This document shows positions 52,773 to 62,584 of a DNA stretch of 64,000 nt, one piece after another. The stretch spans positions 48,505-112,504 of the forward strand of contig NZ_LT985747.1 in assembly GCF_900289175.1 (NCBI RefSeq), in the 5' to 3' direction. Made by a program: the position numbers and the translations under genes. The notes under the pieces were generated by a model that saw only the letters and a program-made list of their open reading frames with translations, searched no databases and was not told where the DNA came from. The stretch is from Paenibacillus faecalis. GTDB taxonomy: Bacteria; Bacillota; Bacilli; Paenibacillales; Paenibacillaceae. The stretch's first letter is position 1, and every line of letters begins with the position of its first letter.

Positions 52773-54559
52773 GGGCTGTTCCCTCCTTGGGTGTTCTCCA
52801 TTAGCGGCAAAGCGATCGTTACTGTCGTTCCTTGCCCTTGTAAACTGTCAATAACCAAACCATACTGGTTGCCATAATGCAGCAAGATTCGCTCTTTAAC
52901 GTTTGAAATGCCGATATTGCACAGCCGCTTATGGGAAGAGACTGGTCCGTTAAGCAGCTTCTCCACCTGCTGTTTGCTCATGCCTTTCCCATTATCACTT
53001 ACCTTCAAAACCAGCTTTCCCTCATGCTCAGCGGCAGTTATTAAAATTTGTGCACCAGAATCCATCGAATCGATACCATGAATAATGGCATTTTCAACGA
53101 TAGGTTGTAGCATCAACTTCAAAATGTATGTAGGCAGCAGCGATTCATCTATATGAAAATTCACTTCAAAAGAATCCCCATAACGCATCCGCTGTATAAT
53201 GATATAATTTTTCAAATTATTGATTTCATCTCGAAGTGTCACATATTCGTTTTTATCTACAATCGTGTTTCTAAGCAGTTCCGCTAAAGCTCCGATGCCG
53301 TCACTAACACTGTTGACCTGACTTAACGCAGCCGTCCATTTTAAAGAGTTCAACGTATTAAACAGAAAGTGTGGATTAATCTGAGCCTGAAGCACTTGAA
53401 TTTCCGCTTCCCTTTTCTGCCTGCTGGCAAGTTCCCTTTCATTTACCAACTCCCGAATCTGATGAACCATGCTGTTAAAACGCAAAGAAATTTGCGCCAG
53501 CTCATCCGAATGGGGATCATGAAGGGATGCATTGAGATTGCCCTTGGCAAACTCATTCATGCTTTTTACAAGCTTTTTCAGGGGCTGAGCAATACTTCTT
53601 GTGATCGAGAGAGTCAAAAACAAACTGAGCACAATACTGACAAGGGCCATGACCAATATACTATTTCGAATGTTAACGGATTCTTCATTCAAATAACGGT
53701 GAGGTATCATGTTTATCAAATACCACGAAGAGTATGCTTCATACGCATATGTAATCATGTACGAGCCCGTTTTCGTATTGAGATCAAAGCGGTAATTTTG
53801 TGCACTTAATTGGTCATTTAACTGTTCAATCACATTCGGTGGAAGCTGGCCGTCGGTCTGTATAACCGAGGTACCTCCGATCAGCACCTCCCCATTTACA
53901 TCCAAAATCAACATATCCGTATTGTTGCCGATCTCACCTTTTGGTTTAAGCAAATGTTCATACGCCGCCTTGTCCACTGCAATAAAAATATGTCCCAGTA
54001 GGCTGGACCAATCATTTCCGTTAACAATCGGCCTGGCTATAACGACAGACTCCCTGCCTTTGCTTGTCGTCACTTCATCCCATACCTCACTCTGGTCGCT
54101 GCTTTCCATGATGGTGATTAGTCGCTCAACATCCTGGCTAGGGATTAAATCAAAACCCAGATCATAAAAATACGTTCCATCTGATGTCTGTATATAAATA
54201 CTTCTCACATGCTGCAAAAGCTCCCACTTTTCACTTAAAATTGTGTTAAGCTCTCTTTGCACCTCCATTCTGCTGAAGGAATCGTATCGTTTATAATTTT
54301 TAAGGCTCTCCTGTACCGTCGAATCGAACGAGATTTGCGATACAAGATTACTGTATTTCTTGTTCTCATCTGTAACCGCTTTCGAAATTTGGTCTACGAT
54401 TTCTACAGAATATGCACTGATCTTGGATTTTACCGCTTCAGATGACTTTTGGTAGACGACACCTCCAATAATAAGCAGCGGGGTGATCGAGGCGATCAAA
54501 AAAGAGATAATAAGACGTTTAGGGATATTAATGTTCCGTATCGATGATCTGTTTTTCAT
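52769..54559 (-). CDS. Sensor histidine kinase, YesM type (second pair)
   Basis: Protein of 596 residues: N-terminal transmembrane helix (about 15-35), a large extracellular sensing region, second helix (about 300-320), HAMP-like linker (SITRSIAQPLKKLVKSMNEFA), His-kinase motif INPHFLFNTLNSLKW carrying the phospho-His, and HATPase with LQPIVENAIIHG and DNGKGMSKQQ. Transcribed first, before its regulator, reversing the order of the 23-27 kb pair. Confidence 0.93.
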   Translation of the reverse strand: MKNRSSIRNINIPKRLIISFLIASITPLLIIGGVVYQKSSEAVKSKISAYSVEIVDQISKAVTDENKKYSNLVSQISFDSTVQESLKNYKRYDSFSRMEVQRELNTILSEKWELLQHVRSIYIQTSDGTYFYDLGFDLIPSQDVERLITIMESSDQSEVWDEVTTSKGRESVVIARPIVNGNDWSSLLGHIFIAVDKAAYEHLLKPKGEIGNNTDMLILDVNGEVLIGGTSVIQTDGQLPPNVIEQLNDQLSAQNYRFDLNTKTGSYMITYAYEAYSSWYLINMIPHRYLNEESVNIRNSILVMALVSIVLSLFLTLSITRSIAQPLKKLVKSMNEFAKGNLNASLHDPHSDELAQISLRFNSMVHQIRELVNERELASRQKREAEIQVLQAQINPHFLFNTLNSLKWTAALSQVNSVSDGIGALAELLRNTIVDKNEYVTLRDEINNLKNYIIIQRMRYGDSFEVNFHIDESLLPTYILKLMLQPIVENAIIHGIDSMDSGAQILITAAEHEGKLVLKVSDNGKGMSKQQVEKLLNGPVSSHKRLCNIGISNVKERILLHYGNQYGLVIDSLQGQGTTVTIALPLMENTQGGNSP

Positions 54560-54685
54560 ATATGCCTCCCGGTCATTGTGCCATACGCTAGAAAAATGTC
54601 TTATTAATACTATGTTAATTCAACTTCACAGGAGGCTCTATTGAATCTTTTGTCAAAAAGCTGGACTTTTTTTACTTCACCATGC

Positions 54686-54719
54686 AAAAAAGCCCGCAAC
54701 CATGGGCAAGCGAGCTTTT
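54686..54719 (-). terminator. Terminator of HAD phosphatase gene
   Basis: AGCCCGC/GCGAGCT-type stem (one mismatch) around a 12-nt loop, with T6 on the minus strand. Nothing else seen in 54560-54805. Confidence 0.7.
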
Positions 54720-54805
54720 TACAATGCATAATTAGCTGATTGAATTTCGTATCATTTCATCTTAATCTTAATATACCATGCACAGAGAATGATGAATACG
54801 AAGAA

Positions 54806-55603
54806 CTATACGACTATGCTGCTGGAGGCAATCAAGCCGAGCTGACACAAACCATGCATAATACCGTCTTGATCGACATCTCTAGTTACATATCTCGCTG
54901 CTTCTTTCACCACCGGATTTGCGTTCCCCATTGCCACCCCGTGACCTACAAACTGCAGCATTTCCAGATCGTTTAAATTGTCTCCAAAAGCGATAACATC
55001 TTCCCGTTTAAAACCGGTATGCTGAATAAACTTCTCTATTCCTGCTGCCTTGGAGCCTCCCATCGGGATAACGTCAACGCATACTCTATCCCAACGCACG
55101 AACCGAAGCTGATCACGATATTCCTCACTATATGAAACCTCTTCTTCTTCTGTACAAAATAAAGCCGCCTGATAGATATCTCTGCCCAAATTATAGTGGG
55201 GATCACATTCCGGGATCGGCAATTGATGCGGTGTATAACTGGCTTCAACACGTGCATGATGAATCATGTTCAATTTTGTATTATCTGCACTGGTGAAGGC
55301 GATTGGCTGACCGTAGTTTTGAGCATAGTCTTTTAATGAAAGCAGAACCTCCGGCGGAATCGGATTGCTATAAACCACCTTCCCTTGATAAACAACATAC
55401 TGACCGTTTAAGCTCACATAAGAGTCAATCCCCAGCTCTTCTCGCAGCTCCTTGAACAGAAACGGCGGACGTCCTGTTGCAATGGCAGCTTCGTGACCGC
55501 CTGCCTTTAATTCATCAATCGCTTCCTTAGTTGACAACGGCACCTTCTTTTCATGATCCAACAAAGTCCCATCTATATCAAAAAACACCAATTTCTTATC
55601 CAT
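54806..55603 (-). CDS. HAD-superfamily phosphatase, Cof-type (YkrA-like)
   Basis: Protein of 265 residues. HAD motif I FFDIDGTLLDHEKK with the nucleophile Asp, motif II AIATGRPP, motif III GGSKAAGIEK and motif IV FGDNLNDLEMLQ. Subclass IIB cap domain in the middle. Acts on small phosphorylated metabolites in the cytoplasm; the substrate is unknown. GGAGGAAA precedes the ATG. Stands alone. Confidence 0.93.
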   Translation of the reverse strand: MDKKLVFFDIDGTLLDHEKKVPLSTKEAIDELKAGGHEAAIATGRPPFLFKELREELGIDSYVSLNGQYVVYQGKVVYSNPIPPEVLLSLKDYAQNYGQPIAFTSADNTKLNMIHHARVEASYTPHQLPIPECDPHYNLGRDIYQAALFCTEEEEVSYSEEYRDQLRFVRWDRVCVDVIPMGGSKAAGIEKFIQHTGFKREDVIAFGDNLNDLEMLQFVGHGVAMGNANPVVKEAARYVTRDVDQDGIMHGLCQLGLIASSSIVV

Positions 55604-55757
55604 AATTTCCTCCTCATTATGCTGTTATCTAAAGAGCTTAATCCATGAAAAGCATTTCAGGTCAAGGAGCATTACAAGCCATTTCCAGAATATTTTGCAT
55701 CAGATGTGCATTTTTGTAATAATACACATAGCCCATTGAAGAAAGGAGATATTAGCA

Positions 55758-56768
55758 ATGAGCAATGGTCTTATTTTAATTCTCATTATCCTTGTTTTGT
55801 TCAACCTGGTTCTAACCGGCTTATTTGTACGTAAAACTATTAAAAAGACACGATCACGTCCAAAACCAAACATCGCCCAGCGATTGCAGAATGCCCCAAT
55901 CCCGCCTGAACTGGTCAGAATTGGTAGCCCGGCAGAAGATCTCTCCAACAGACTAAAGCAGTCGATCCCCACAAGTTTCAAAGATACCTTAAAGCAAAGA
56001 ATGCTTAAAGAGCGTCCGGAAATGTCCGAACGTGAGTACGAATGGAGATGGCTTGAACTGCAGCGCTTTTTCATTCTTTGTGCAGTTCTTCAAAAAGTGC
56101 CCATGTTCAGCAAGGCGGTCGATGAGCTTTGGCATGAGATGCTAATGTATACACAGGAGTACCAGCGATTCTCGGATCGTTTCCTTGGAAAAATGCTCCA
56201 TCATACGCCAAATGCTCAAGCAGCTGTCCCCCTTCCCCAAGAAAGGGCATGGTTTGACCTGATCTATGTTGAACTGTTTGGTTGGACACCAGAAAGCGCA
56301 GTGCTATGGGGACCTTTCTTTCGAAATGCTGTATCCAAACATGAATTAAGAAAGTATCAATCTAAAACGGCCGCTTTGCCAGCAGATGGACGATTCAACA
56401 GCTGGACCTATGAGCATTTTAGTGAAGCCCGTAAAGCCATCGATGGAATTATTGAAAGCTTGAATCAGAACATACATACCGCAATGAAGCAGCGGCGCAG
56501 TCCTAAAATAAATTACAATCATCCAGAGCTTCTGTTTGCTTCCGCTGTTTTCTTCTCCTGGAATTACCCTGAAGATTTTACGAGTCATATGATCCCCAAT
56601 GACGAAGCGATCAAAAGAAACGACTCCGCCGTCTGCAGCGGTATAGCATGCACTTCCGGCAAAAACAACCATGGAGATCATAATGGCAATTCTTCCGGCT
56701 GCGACGGAGGCTCTTCTTGTAGTGGCGGTTCATCGTGCAGCAGCTGTGGCGGCGGGTGCAGCAGTTAA
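55758..56768 (+). CDS. Membrane protein with glycine-rich-domain-like region and Cys/Gly/Ser tail
   Basis: Protein of 336 residues. An N-terminal transmembrane helix (GLILILIILVLFNLVLTGLF) is followed by a soluble helical region with VDELWHEMLMYTQEYQRFSD and LHHTPNAQ, which resemble the HxxY/DELWH patterns of glycine-rich domain proteins. The last 50 residues are an extreme Ser/Gly/Cys/Asn tail (GNSSGCDGGSSCSGG, then CSSCGGGCSS). The ATG has AAAGGAGATA upstream. No close family recognised. Cysteine density suggests metal binding, cross-linking or a surface role. Confidence 0.72.
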   Translation: MSNGLILILIILVLFNLVLTGLFVRKTIKKTRSRPKPNIAQRLQNAPIPPELVRIGSPAEDLSNRLKQSIPTSFKDTLKQRMLKERPEMSEREYEWRWLELQRFFILCAVLQKVPMFSKAVDELWHEMLMYTQEYQRFSDRFLGKMLHHTPNAQAAVPLPQERAWFDLIYVELFGWTPESAVLWGPFFRNAVSKHELRKYQSKTAALPADGRFNSWTYEHFSEARKAIDGIIESLNQNIHTAMKQRRSPKINYNHPELLFASAVFFSWNYPEDFTSHMIPNDEAIKRNDSAVCSGIACTSGKNNHGDHNGNSSGCDGGSSCSGGSSCSSCGGGCSS

Positions 56769-56867
56769 GGTAGGTTTGGAATCGATTGATAGATAGATTT
56801 TTCTTCGTTTCTCTGGGATAATACGGAATTAATACGTATATACACATTGAAATCAGGGGGTTATAGC

Positions 56868-58865
56868 ATGAGCGAACAACGTGTCATTACCGCCGAAGAT
56901 CTGCACCGTATGCACTGGATCAGTGATCCGGTTGTGTCCAGACAGAGCGGCGCCATTTGTTACATATCCAGAACAGTGAGTGACAAACATGACGGATATC
57001 ACTCCCACATTCGCATGATGGATGCGAATGGAGTGCGGGATATTCCTTTTACGGCAGGAGAACAGGATACTGCACCGGCGTGGTCACCAGACGGGAGCCA
57101 AATCGCTTTTCTTCGCAAACAAGAACATACACGGCAAGTATGGCTTATTTCTGCTGGCGGCGGAGAAGCCCGAGTAATTACGAACATGGAGTATGGAGTT
57201 AGTGCATTTCAATGGTCACCCGATGGAAAAGCTTTGCTCTTTAAAACTGAAACGGATATAGATAAAAAGCATGAGCCTCATTCCGAAAAAAACAATCATT
57301 CTGAAATGCCTGAAGCTACAATCGTGGATCGCATCAAATTCAAATCCGACGGAGTCGGATTATGGAACGGACGCAGAAGTCATCTTTTCCTCTTGGATCT
57401 GTTAACTAAAGAGTGCATTCAACTGACTTCCGGAGCGTTTGATGTAGCTTCCTTCGCCTGGTCTGCAGATAGTTGCAAGATTGCCTATACGGCGACAAAA
57501 CCATCCGCTGAATGCCCAGATCCTGATTTAAGATTTTCTAACGATCTCTTCGTCGTTGACCGTGAAGGCAAAGAATCAAAACAGATGACCGATGGCAATT
57601 TATCGATTAATTCCATATCCTACACCCCCGATGGCCAATTCATTCTCATGCTTGCTGATAATCGATCCCATGGATTTGCTACACTGACAAAAATTTATCT
57701 GATACCGGCTAACGGCGGAACATACCGCGCACTATACGAAGATCTTGATCATCAACTTGGCTACAGCTGTGTCAGCGATATGCGTTCGGGAGGTGTAAGA
57801 GCGCCTTTGTTCAGCCAGGACGGCCGATATGTATATTTACAGGTCACAAGAAACGGTTCCGTTCATATTGGACGCTTTGCACTTAACGGATCGGAACATC
57901 AAATTATCCTCCGTGGAGAACGTGAAATTTACCAATTCGATCTGGCGCCGGACGACAACATCATTTTTGCAGCAGCAGATTCTTTACAGCCTGGTGATTT
58001 GTTTTCATACAACCGAACTAACGGTGAAGAAAAACGTCTGACCCATTGTAATGAAGAACTATGGGCAGAACTTTCTCTAAGTGAGCCGGAAATGTTCACA
58101 TTCAACACTTCAGACGACTGGCCAATCCAGGGATGGATCATGAAGCCGATCGATTTTAAAGAAGGTTCCAAGGTACCAGCTATTTTGGAAATTCACGGAG
58201 GGCCTCAGCTGATGTATGGCCATACCTTCATGCATGAATTTCAGCTGCTTGCAGCCGCAGGTTACGCTGTGTTCTATATCAATCCACGGGGATCTCAAGG
58301 CTACGGTCAAACTCACGTGAATACGGTACGCGGTGATTATGGCGGCAGAGACTATCAGGATCTTATGGAAGCTGTGGACTATGTGATAAAGACTTTCCCT
58401 TATATAGACGAAACTCGTATTGGTGTAACCGGAGGAAGCTATGGCGGCTTTATGACAAACTGGATTGTTGGACATACGAAACGCTTTAAAGCAGCCGTTA
58501 CTCAGCGTTCCATATCCAACTGGATATCCTTTCATGGAGTAAGCGATATCGGATACCTCTTCACTCACGATCAGATTTGGGGCAACCCTTGGGATGATCT
58601 GGAGAAGCTCTGGAAACATTCTCCTATTGCTTACGTTAAAAATGTTCAAACTCCTCTTCTGATCCTTCATGGTGAACAAGACCTTCGCTGCCCAATTGAG
58701 CAAGCCGAGCAGCTGTTTGTGGCATTAAAACAGCTTGGCAAAGTAACCAGGCTGGTTCGATTCCCGGATGCGGATCATAATTTATCAAGATCCGGTCACC
58801 CGTATCTCCGCATAAGCCGACTTAAGCATATCATTGGCTGGTTTGAAGAACATATGGAGGTATAA
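56868..58865 (+). CDS. S9 family prolyl oligopeptidase-type peptidase
   Basis: Protein of 665 residues: beta-propeller with WD40-like repeats (WSPDGSQIAFL, WSPDGKALLF, YTPDGQFILML) followed by an alpha/beta hydrolase domain. Catalytic Ser is in GGSYGGFM, and the C-terminal Asp and His in HGEQDLRCP and FPDADHNL. No signal peptide, so it acts in the cytoplasm on short peptides. ATG 56868 follows CAGGGGG. Its terminator lies 10 nt after the stop. Confidence 0.94.
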   Translation: MSEQRVITAEDLHRMHWISDPVVSRQSGAICYISRTVSDKHDGYHSHIRMMDANGVRDIPFTAGEQDTAPAWSPDGSQIAFLRKQEHTRQVWLISAGGGEARVITNMEYGVSAFQWSPDGKALLFKTETDIDKKHEPHSEKNNHSEMPEATIVDRIKFKSDGVGLWNGRRSHLFLLDLLTKECIQLTSGAFDVASFAWSADSCKIAYTATKPSAECPDPDLRFSNDLFVVDREGKESKQMTDGNLSINSISYTPDGQFILMLADNRSHGFATLTKIYLIPANGGTYRALYEDLDHQLGYSCVSDMRSGGVRAPLFSQDGRYVYLQVTRNGSVHIGRFALNGSEHQIILRGEREIYQFDLAPDDNIIFAAADSLQPGDLFSYNRTNGEEKRLTHCNEELWAELSLSEPEMFTFNTSDDWPIQGWIMKPIDFKEGSKVPAILEIHGGPQLMYGHTFMHEFQLLAAAGYAVFYINPRGSQGYGQTHVNTVRGDYGGRDYQDLMEAVDYVIKTFPYIDETRIGVTGGSYGGFMTNWIVGHTKRFKAAVTQRSISNWISFHGVSDIGYLFTHDQIWGNPWDDLEKLWKHSPIAYVKNVQTPLLILHGEQDLRCPIEQAEQLFVALKQLGKVTRLVRFPDADHNLSRSGHPYLRISRLKHIIGWFEEHMEV

Positions 58866-58868
58866 CAA

Positions 58869-58914
58869 CAAAAAGACTTTGACCATCATTAGGGTGTGGT
58901 CAAAGTCTTTTTTT
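58869..58914 (+). terminator. Terminator of S9 peptidase gene
   Basis: AAAGACTTTGACCA/TGGTCAAAGTCTTT with a short loop and T7; A-rich on the other side, so also useful to the convergent 58928 gene. Confidence 0.85.
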
Positions 58915-58927
58915 ACTTGCCTAAAAA

Positions 58928-59389
58928 CTAGGCGTTTACCATTGGGGATTGGGGACCGATCTTATGAACAGCTATGTTATGACCTTCAGCCCATTTTAAA
59001 ATTTCACGAATCCCTTCGCAATTGGCATCTGCAAATTTAAATGTTCTGGAAATCCACGGTCTCTTTCTTCCTTTCAGCTTAAAGAAGAATGCTGCTTTCC
59101 GACAGCCTGTTACCTGAATCATCTCAATGTCTTCAACTTTAATGACTTCTCCATGAATGCGAATCTCATCGGAATCACGCTGAATTTCAACACCCCGTCT
59201 TACCATTCTGGCGTACAATTCTACAACAAGTGCGGTCACCACGACGACGTTAATTGCCATTTGAGTGTAAAATAAAACCGGAAACGATTGCTGGGTCCAA
59301 ACCCCGATTTGGAACATCACGATACTGAATACCAAGGAGAGAAAAATAATTTCCTTCATTCGGGTGGCATATTGGATTTGATAATTCAT
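58928..59389 (-). CDS. Small membrane protein with PH-like domain (153 aa), unknown
   Basis: Two transmembrane helices in the first 65 residues (IIFLSLVFSIVMFQIGVW and FYTQMAINVVVVTALVVELY), then a cytoplasmic beta-rich domain (DSDEIRIHGEVIKVEDIEMIQV) resembling the YdbS-like PH fold. ATG 59389 has GGAGTGGA upstream; the longer frame to 59542 lacks a site. No role can be assigned. Confidence 0.65.
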   Translation of the reverse strand: MNYQIQYATRMKEIIFLSLVFSIVMFQIGVWTQQSFPVLFYTQMAINVVVVTALVVELYARMVRRGVEIQRDSDEIRIHGEVIKVEDIEMIQVTGCRKAAFFFKLKGRKRPWISRTFKFADANCEGIREILKWAEGHNIAVHKIGPQSPMVNA

Positions 59390-59657
59390 ACTACAATCCA
59401 CTCCAATCTGAATGATAACTGATGGACAGTAACTGCTTACAAAAGCTCCTACTTTATTATACCACCATTGTACACAAATTAGACACATTAAAGACACATT
59501 TTTGTCAATATTTTTATCGACAAGAATCTTGTTTTTTTTCATCCTTATGATCTATCCTGTTATTTCATTGCAGATTAAAAGATTTCTTTAAAGATAAAGT
59601 CGCTTGGCTGATCGTTATCATTCTTCTTTTGGGGTCGTATCAGAGCTGGCTGGCGCA

Positions 59658-59704
59658 AAAGGAGCCGTCTCCAAAGGTCCAATGGACCTAAAGACAGCTC
59701 CTTT
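59658..59704. terminator. Nested palindrome copy 3 (diverged)
   Basis: Outer arms AAGGAGC-GTCT / AGAC-GCTCCTT with inner AGGTCC/GGACCT. Same two-level plan as the copies at 7527 and 30671. Lies between two minus-strand genes. Confidence 0.65.
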
Positions 59705-59719
59705 ATCTTTCAATGCATA

Positions 59720-60301
59720 TCAAGATTTTTTCATGCGGAAACTTTTCATGCCTGTTGCCACGGAGTTAATTCCTATGATTACGACAATAAAATAAATGAG
59801 TCCTTCCCTTGAACGATTCCAGATTGCGCTAACCGTCTGAAATTCCTCACTTCCTTCTGTGATGATTCCTGCCGCGATCAGCTCATTCATAAACTGAGGA
59901 TTCCAAATCGATGAGTCTGTAAACATAATCAAAGTGAAAATCAAAGTCAGTATATTAAAAAGCAGATGCATCATAACGATTTGCTGTGTCCATTTTTTCG
60001 TCACTATTTTCATGCAATAATTAAAGATAGCTATCCCTGCCAGTACCCAAATAAACGGAATGTACTTTTGAAATACTTCTTCGTTAAACACAGGAACCAC
60101 GGTAGCCTGTTCAGTGCTGAAAAGATGGACCCCTACCAAATTGAGCATATACGTGAACAAGACGAGAAATACAATTGAAAAAATAATACCTAGTATGGGC
60201 TCAATCGGTTTGATTATCGTCTTTTGGTGACCTAATAATACGAAAGAAACGCCATCAGCTTCCTCTTTAAAGGACACTCGGCGTTTCTCAAAAATGTTCA
60301 A
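59720..60301 (-). CDS. Four-helix membrane protein (193 aa), unknown
   Basis: About four transmembrane helices (IIFSIVFLVLFTYMLNLV, YIPFIWVLAGIAIFNYCM, LLFNILTLIFTLIMFT and YFIVVIIGINSVATGM) and a charged N-terminus KRRVSFKEEADG. Resembles the C-terminal membrane part of larger HAAS-domain proteins, but no N-terminal signalling domain or PadR gene is seen. I do not recognise the family. Confidence 0.6.
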   Translation of the reverse strand: MNIFEKRRVSFKEEADGVSFVLLGHQKTIIKPIEPILGIIFSIVFLVLFTYMLNLVGVHLFSTEQATVVPVFNEEVFQKYIPFIWVLAGIAIFNYCMKIVTKKWTQQIVMMHLLFNILTLIFTLIMFTDSSIWNPQFMNELIAAGIITEGSEEFQTVSAIWNRSREGLIYFIVVIIGINSVATGMKSFRMKKS

Positions 60302-60350
60302 TCAAGTACTTCATACTTAAAAATAATCGCTGCAGCTCTACCCGTTCTTG

Positions 60351-61868
60351 TCATCGCTCCGGGAAAGCGTTTAAACCTCGGGTAATATCACAAAAGTTTC
60401 TGAAGGCGTTATTCCATTCATCTATACTTTGCGGTTCATACGATATGATCGGGAAGGATCTCTTCACCAGCTCTATTCCCTCTTCCCTGCTTTTCAGTGT
60501 ACCGTTTGCCACAAATTGGACAAGCATATTGCCGATCGCACTAGCCTCAATCGGTCCTGCCCACACGGGCCGTCCCAAAGCATTCGCCGTAAATTGGCAA
60601 AGAAGTTCGTTCTGGATACCGCCGCCTACCATATGCAGCCCTTCATAATGATTGCCTGTCAGGGTCTCCATTCGCTCCACCACCTCACGGTATCTGAGGG
60701 AAAGGCTCTCCAAAATACAACGTACAACCTCTCCTTTGCTCCGAGGAAGCGGCTGCCCTGTTTCCCGGCAATAATTATGAATAGCAGATACCATATCCGC
60801 AGGATTCATGAAACGTAAGTCATCCGGATCAATAAAGCTGCGAAATGGCTGCGCCCCTTCAGCTAGGTGCACAAGATCACTGTATGAATAATGATCTCCT
60901 TCACGCTCCCACTGACGCTTGCACTCCTGCAATATCCATAGTCCCATAATATTTTTCAGCAGCTGAAAAGTCCCGTAAGCCCCGCCTTCATTTGAAAATC
61001 CATACTCCAGTACTTCCGGATGGATCAGCGGCTCAAACAGTTCTGTACCGAGAAGAGACCATGTTCCGCACACCAAATATGCAAAAGTTGAACTGTTCGC
61101 AGGCACCGCTACAACAGCCGATTCCGTATCGTGGGAAGCGACAGCGATCGCTTGAACAGGCGGAACATTCAGTTCCTGACATACCGACTCCTGAAGCTGC
61201 CCGATCATCGTTCCAGGCTCTACAGGATCGATAAACCAAGATGGATGAATCCCCAGTTCCTTCATAAGCTTCGTGTTCCACGTTCTTTCCTTAACATCAT
61301 ACAGCTGTGTTGTCGTGGCCATCGTAAATTCGCACACCTGCTGTCCCGTCAGAAAATAATGAATCAGATCCGGTGTCAGCAGCAGTTTGTCAGCGATGTC
61401 CAGCTTTGGAGAACCTGCCAACACCATGGCATGTAATTGATAGATGGTGTTAAACGGCATAAACTCCAGGCCGCTCTCCTCAAACAAACGCTGCCTGCCA
61501 ACCAGTTCGCAAGTCTTCTCTACCATACCTACCGTTTGTGTATCCCGGTAATGATAAGGTATGCCTATAAGTTCACCATTTTTATCTAAAAGTCCAAAAT
61601 CTACGCCCCACGTATCCACACCATAGCTTTTTGGCTTGTAACCGGATAGAAAGGCCTTTTGGATGCCGAGTTTCACTTCCTGAAAAAGTGTAGTAATGTT
61701 CCAATGCAAATGCTTGCCAATTTGGACCGGAGTATTGGGAAAACGGTGAATCTCCGAAATTTCAAGCCGTCCTGGCTGTCCATTTTCCTGCTGGATGATC
61801 TCCCCAATCAATGCCCGGCCGCTTCCTGCCCCCATATCAAATGCCAGTACGGTCGATGCATCACTCAT
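60351..61868 (-). CDS. FGGY sugar kinase, RhaB/FucK-like (deoxyketose kinase)
   Basis: Protein of 505 residues. N-terminal ATPase domain begins VLAFDMGAGSGRAL with the FGGY phosphate-binding loop; YGVDTWGVDFGLLDKNG and GIPYHYRDTQT are rhamnulokinase-type signatures, with VCGTWSLLGTE and MVGGGIQNELLCQFTANALG in the C-terminal domain. Sequence is closest to RhaB, but the neighbouring isomerase is of the L-fucose type, so it probably phosphorylates L-fuculose here. ATG 61868 is preferred over GTG 61880 because AAGGGG lies before it. Confidence 0.88.
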   Translation of the reverse strand: MSDASTVLAFDMGAGSGRALIGEIIQQENGQPGRLEISEIHRFPNTPVQIGKHLHWNITTLFQEVKLGIQKAFLSGYKPKSYGVDTWGVDFGLLDKNGELIGIPYHYRDTQTVGMVEKTCELVGRQRLFEESGLEFMPFNTIYQLHAMVLAGSPKLDIADKLLLTPDLIHYFLTGQQVCEFTMATTTQLYDVKERTWNTKLMKELGIHPSWFIDPVEPGTMIGQLQESVCQELNVPPVQAIAVASHDTESAVVAVPANSSTFAYLVCGTWSLLGTELFEPLIHPEVLEYGFSNEGGAYGTFQLLKNIMGLWILQECKRQWEREGDHYSYSDLVHLAEGAQPFRSFIDPDDLRFMNPADMVSAIHNYCRETGQPLPRSKGEVVRCILESLSLRYREVVERMETLTGNHYEGLHMVGGGIQNELLCQFTANALGRPVWAGPIEASAIGNMLVQFVANGTLKSREEGIELVKRSFPIISYEPQSIDEWNNAFRNFCDITRGLNAFPER

Positions 61869-61895
61869 CAAAAGTACCACCCCTTCAAGAAAAGA

Positions 61896-62555
61896 TCACT
61901 TCATCTTCTGCAATAGTTGAATTCGATAATCCTCACTCTCAAGTGCTGCAATATCAGCCACTTCCTGATCACTTAGCAGCTTAGGGGTACCGGCTGCACG
62001 TGCGCTCAAATAAATTTTAGCGCTTTCTTCCACCACCTGGGTACGGTAATAAGCTTCCCTAAGATTTCGACCAGTCGTGACCAACCCGTGATTTTCAAGC
62101 AAAATCGTGCTCGCTTCATTCACTTTCTCAGCCACTGCATCAGCAAGCAAATCGGTTGTCGGAATAATATACGGAATATACGCCGTTCTGCCCACAAGGG
62201 CTGCCTGGTCAGGGAACATTATCGGAAGTTCCTGCTCAATCAGTGTAAAAGCTATACAATTCGATGGGTGGGTATGTATCATCGCTCCCATATCCGGCTT
62301 TGCCCGATAACCATATAAATGCATCAGAACTTCGGAAGAAGGCCGCAAACCGATATCTGTAATAGCTCCCGTTGGAATATCTACCTCAATCCATTGCTCC
62401 GGTTCGATCTCTTCCAAAGCGAAGCCGCTCGGAGATAAGTACATCTTATCTCCCGCTCTCGCACTGATATTTCCGCCTGGCCCAACAACTAAACCGTTGT
62501 CCACAATTTTACGGGCATATTTGCAAAGCTCGTTTCGTACATCCATGTTCTGCAT
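61896..62555 (-). CDS. fucA: Class II aldolase/adducin, L-fuculose-phosphate aldolase-like
   Basis: Protein of 219 residues with the class II fold and zinc ligands in AMIHTHPSN and LENHGLVTTG. GPGGNISAR near residue 25 binds the phosphate. Cleaves fuculose-1-phosphate (or a related deoxyketose phosphate) to lactaldehyde and dihydroxyacetone phosphate. AAAAGGAGATA precedes the ATG. Gap of 30 nt to the isomerase gene. Confidence 0.85.
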   Translation of the reverse strand: MQNMDVRNELCKYARKIVDNGLVVGPGGNISARAGDKMYLSPSGFALEEIEPEQWIEVDIPTGAITDIGLRPSSEVLMHLYGYRAKPDMGAMIHTHPSNCIAFTLIEQELPIMFPDQAALVGRTAYIPYIIPTTDLLADAVAEKVNEASTILLENHGLVTTGRNLREAYYRTQVVEESAKIYLSARAAGTPKLLSDQEVADIAALESEDYRIQLLQKMK

Positions 62556-62584
62556 AAAGCTATCTCCTTTTCATCAGTACCTGT

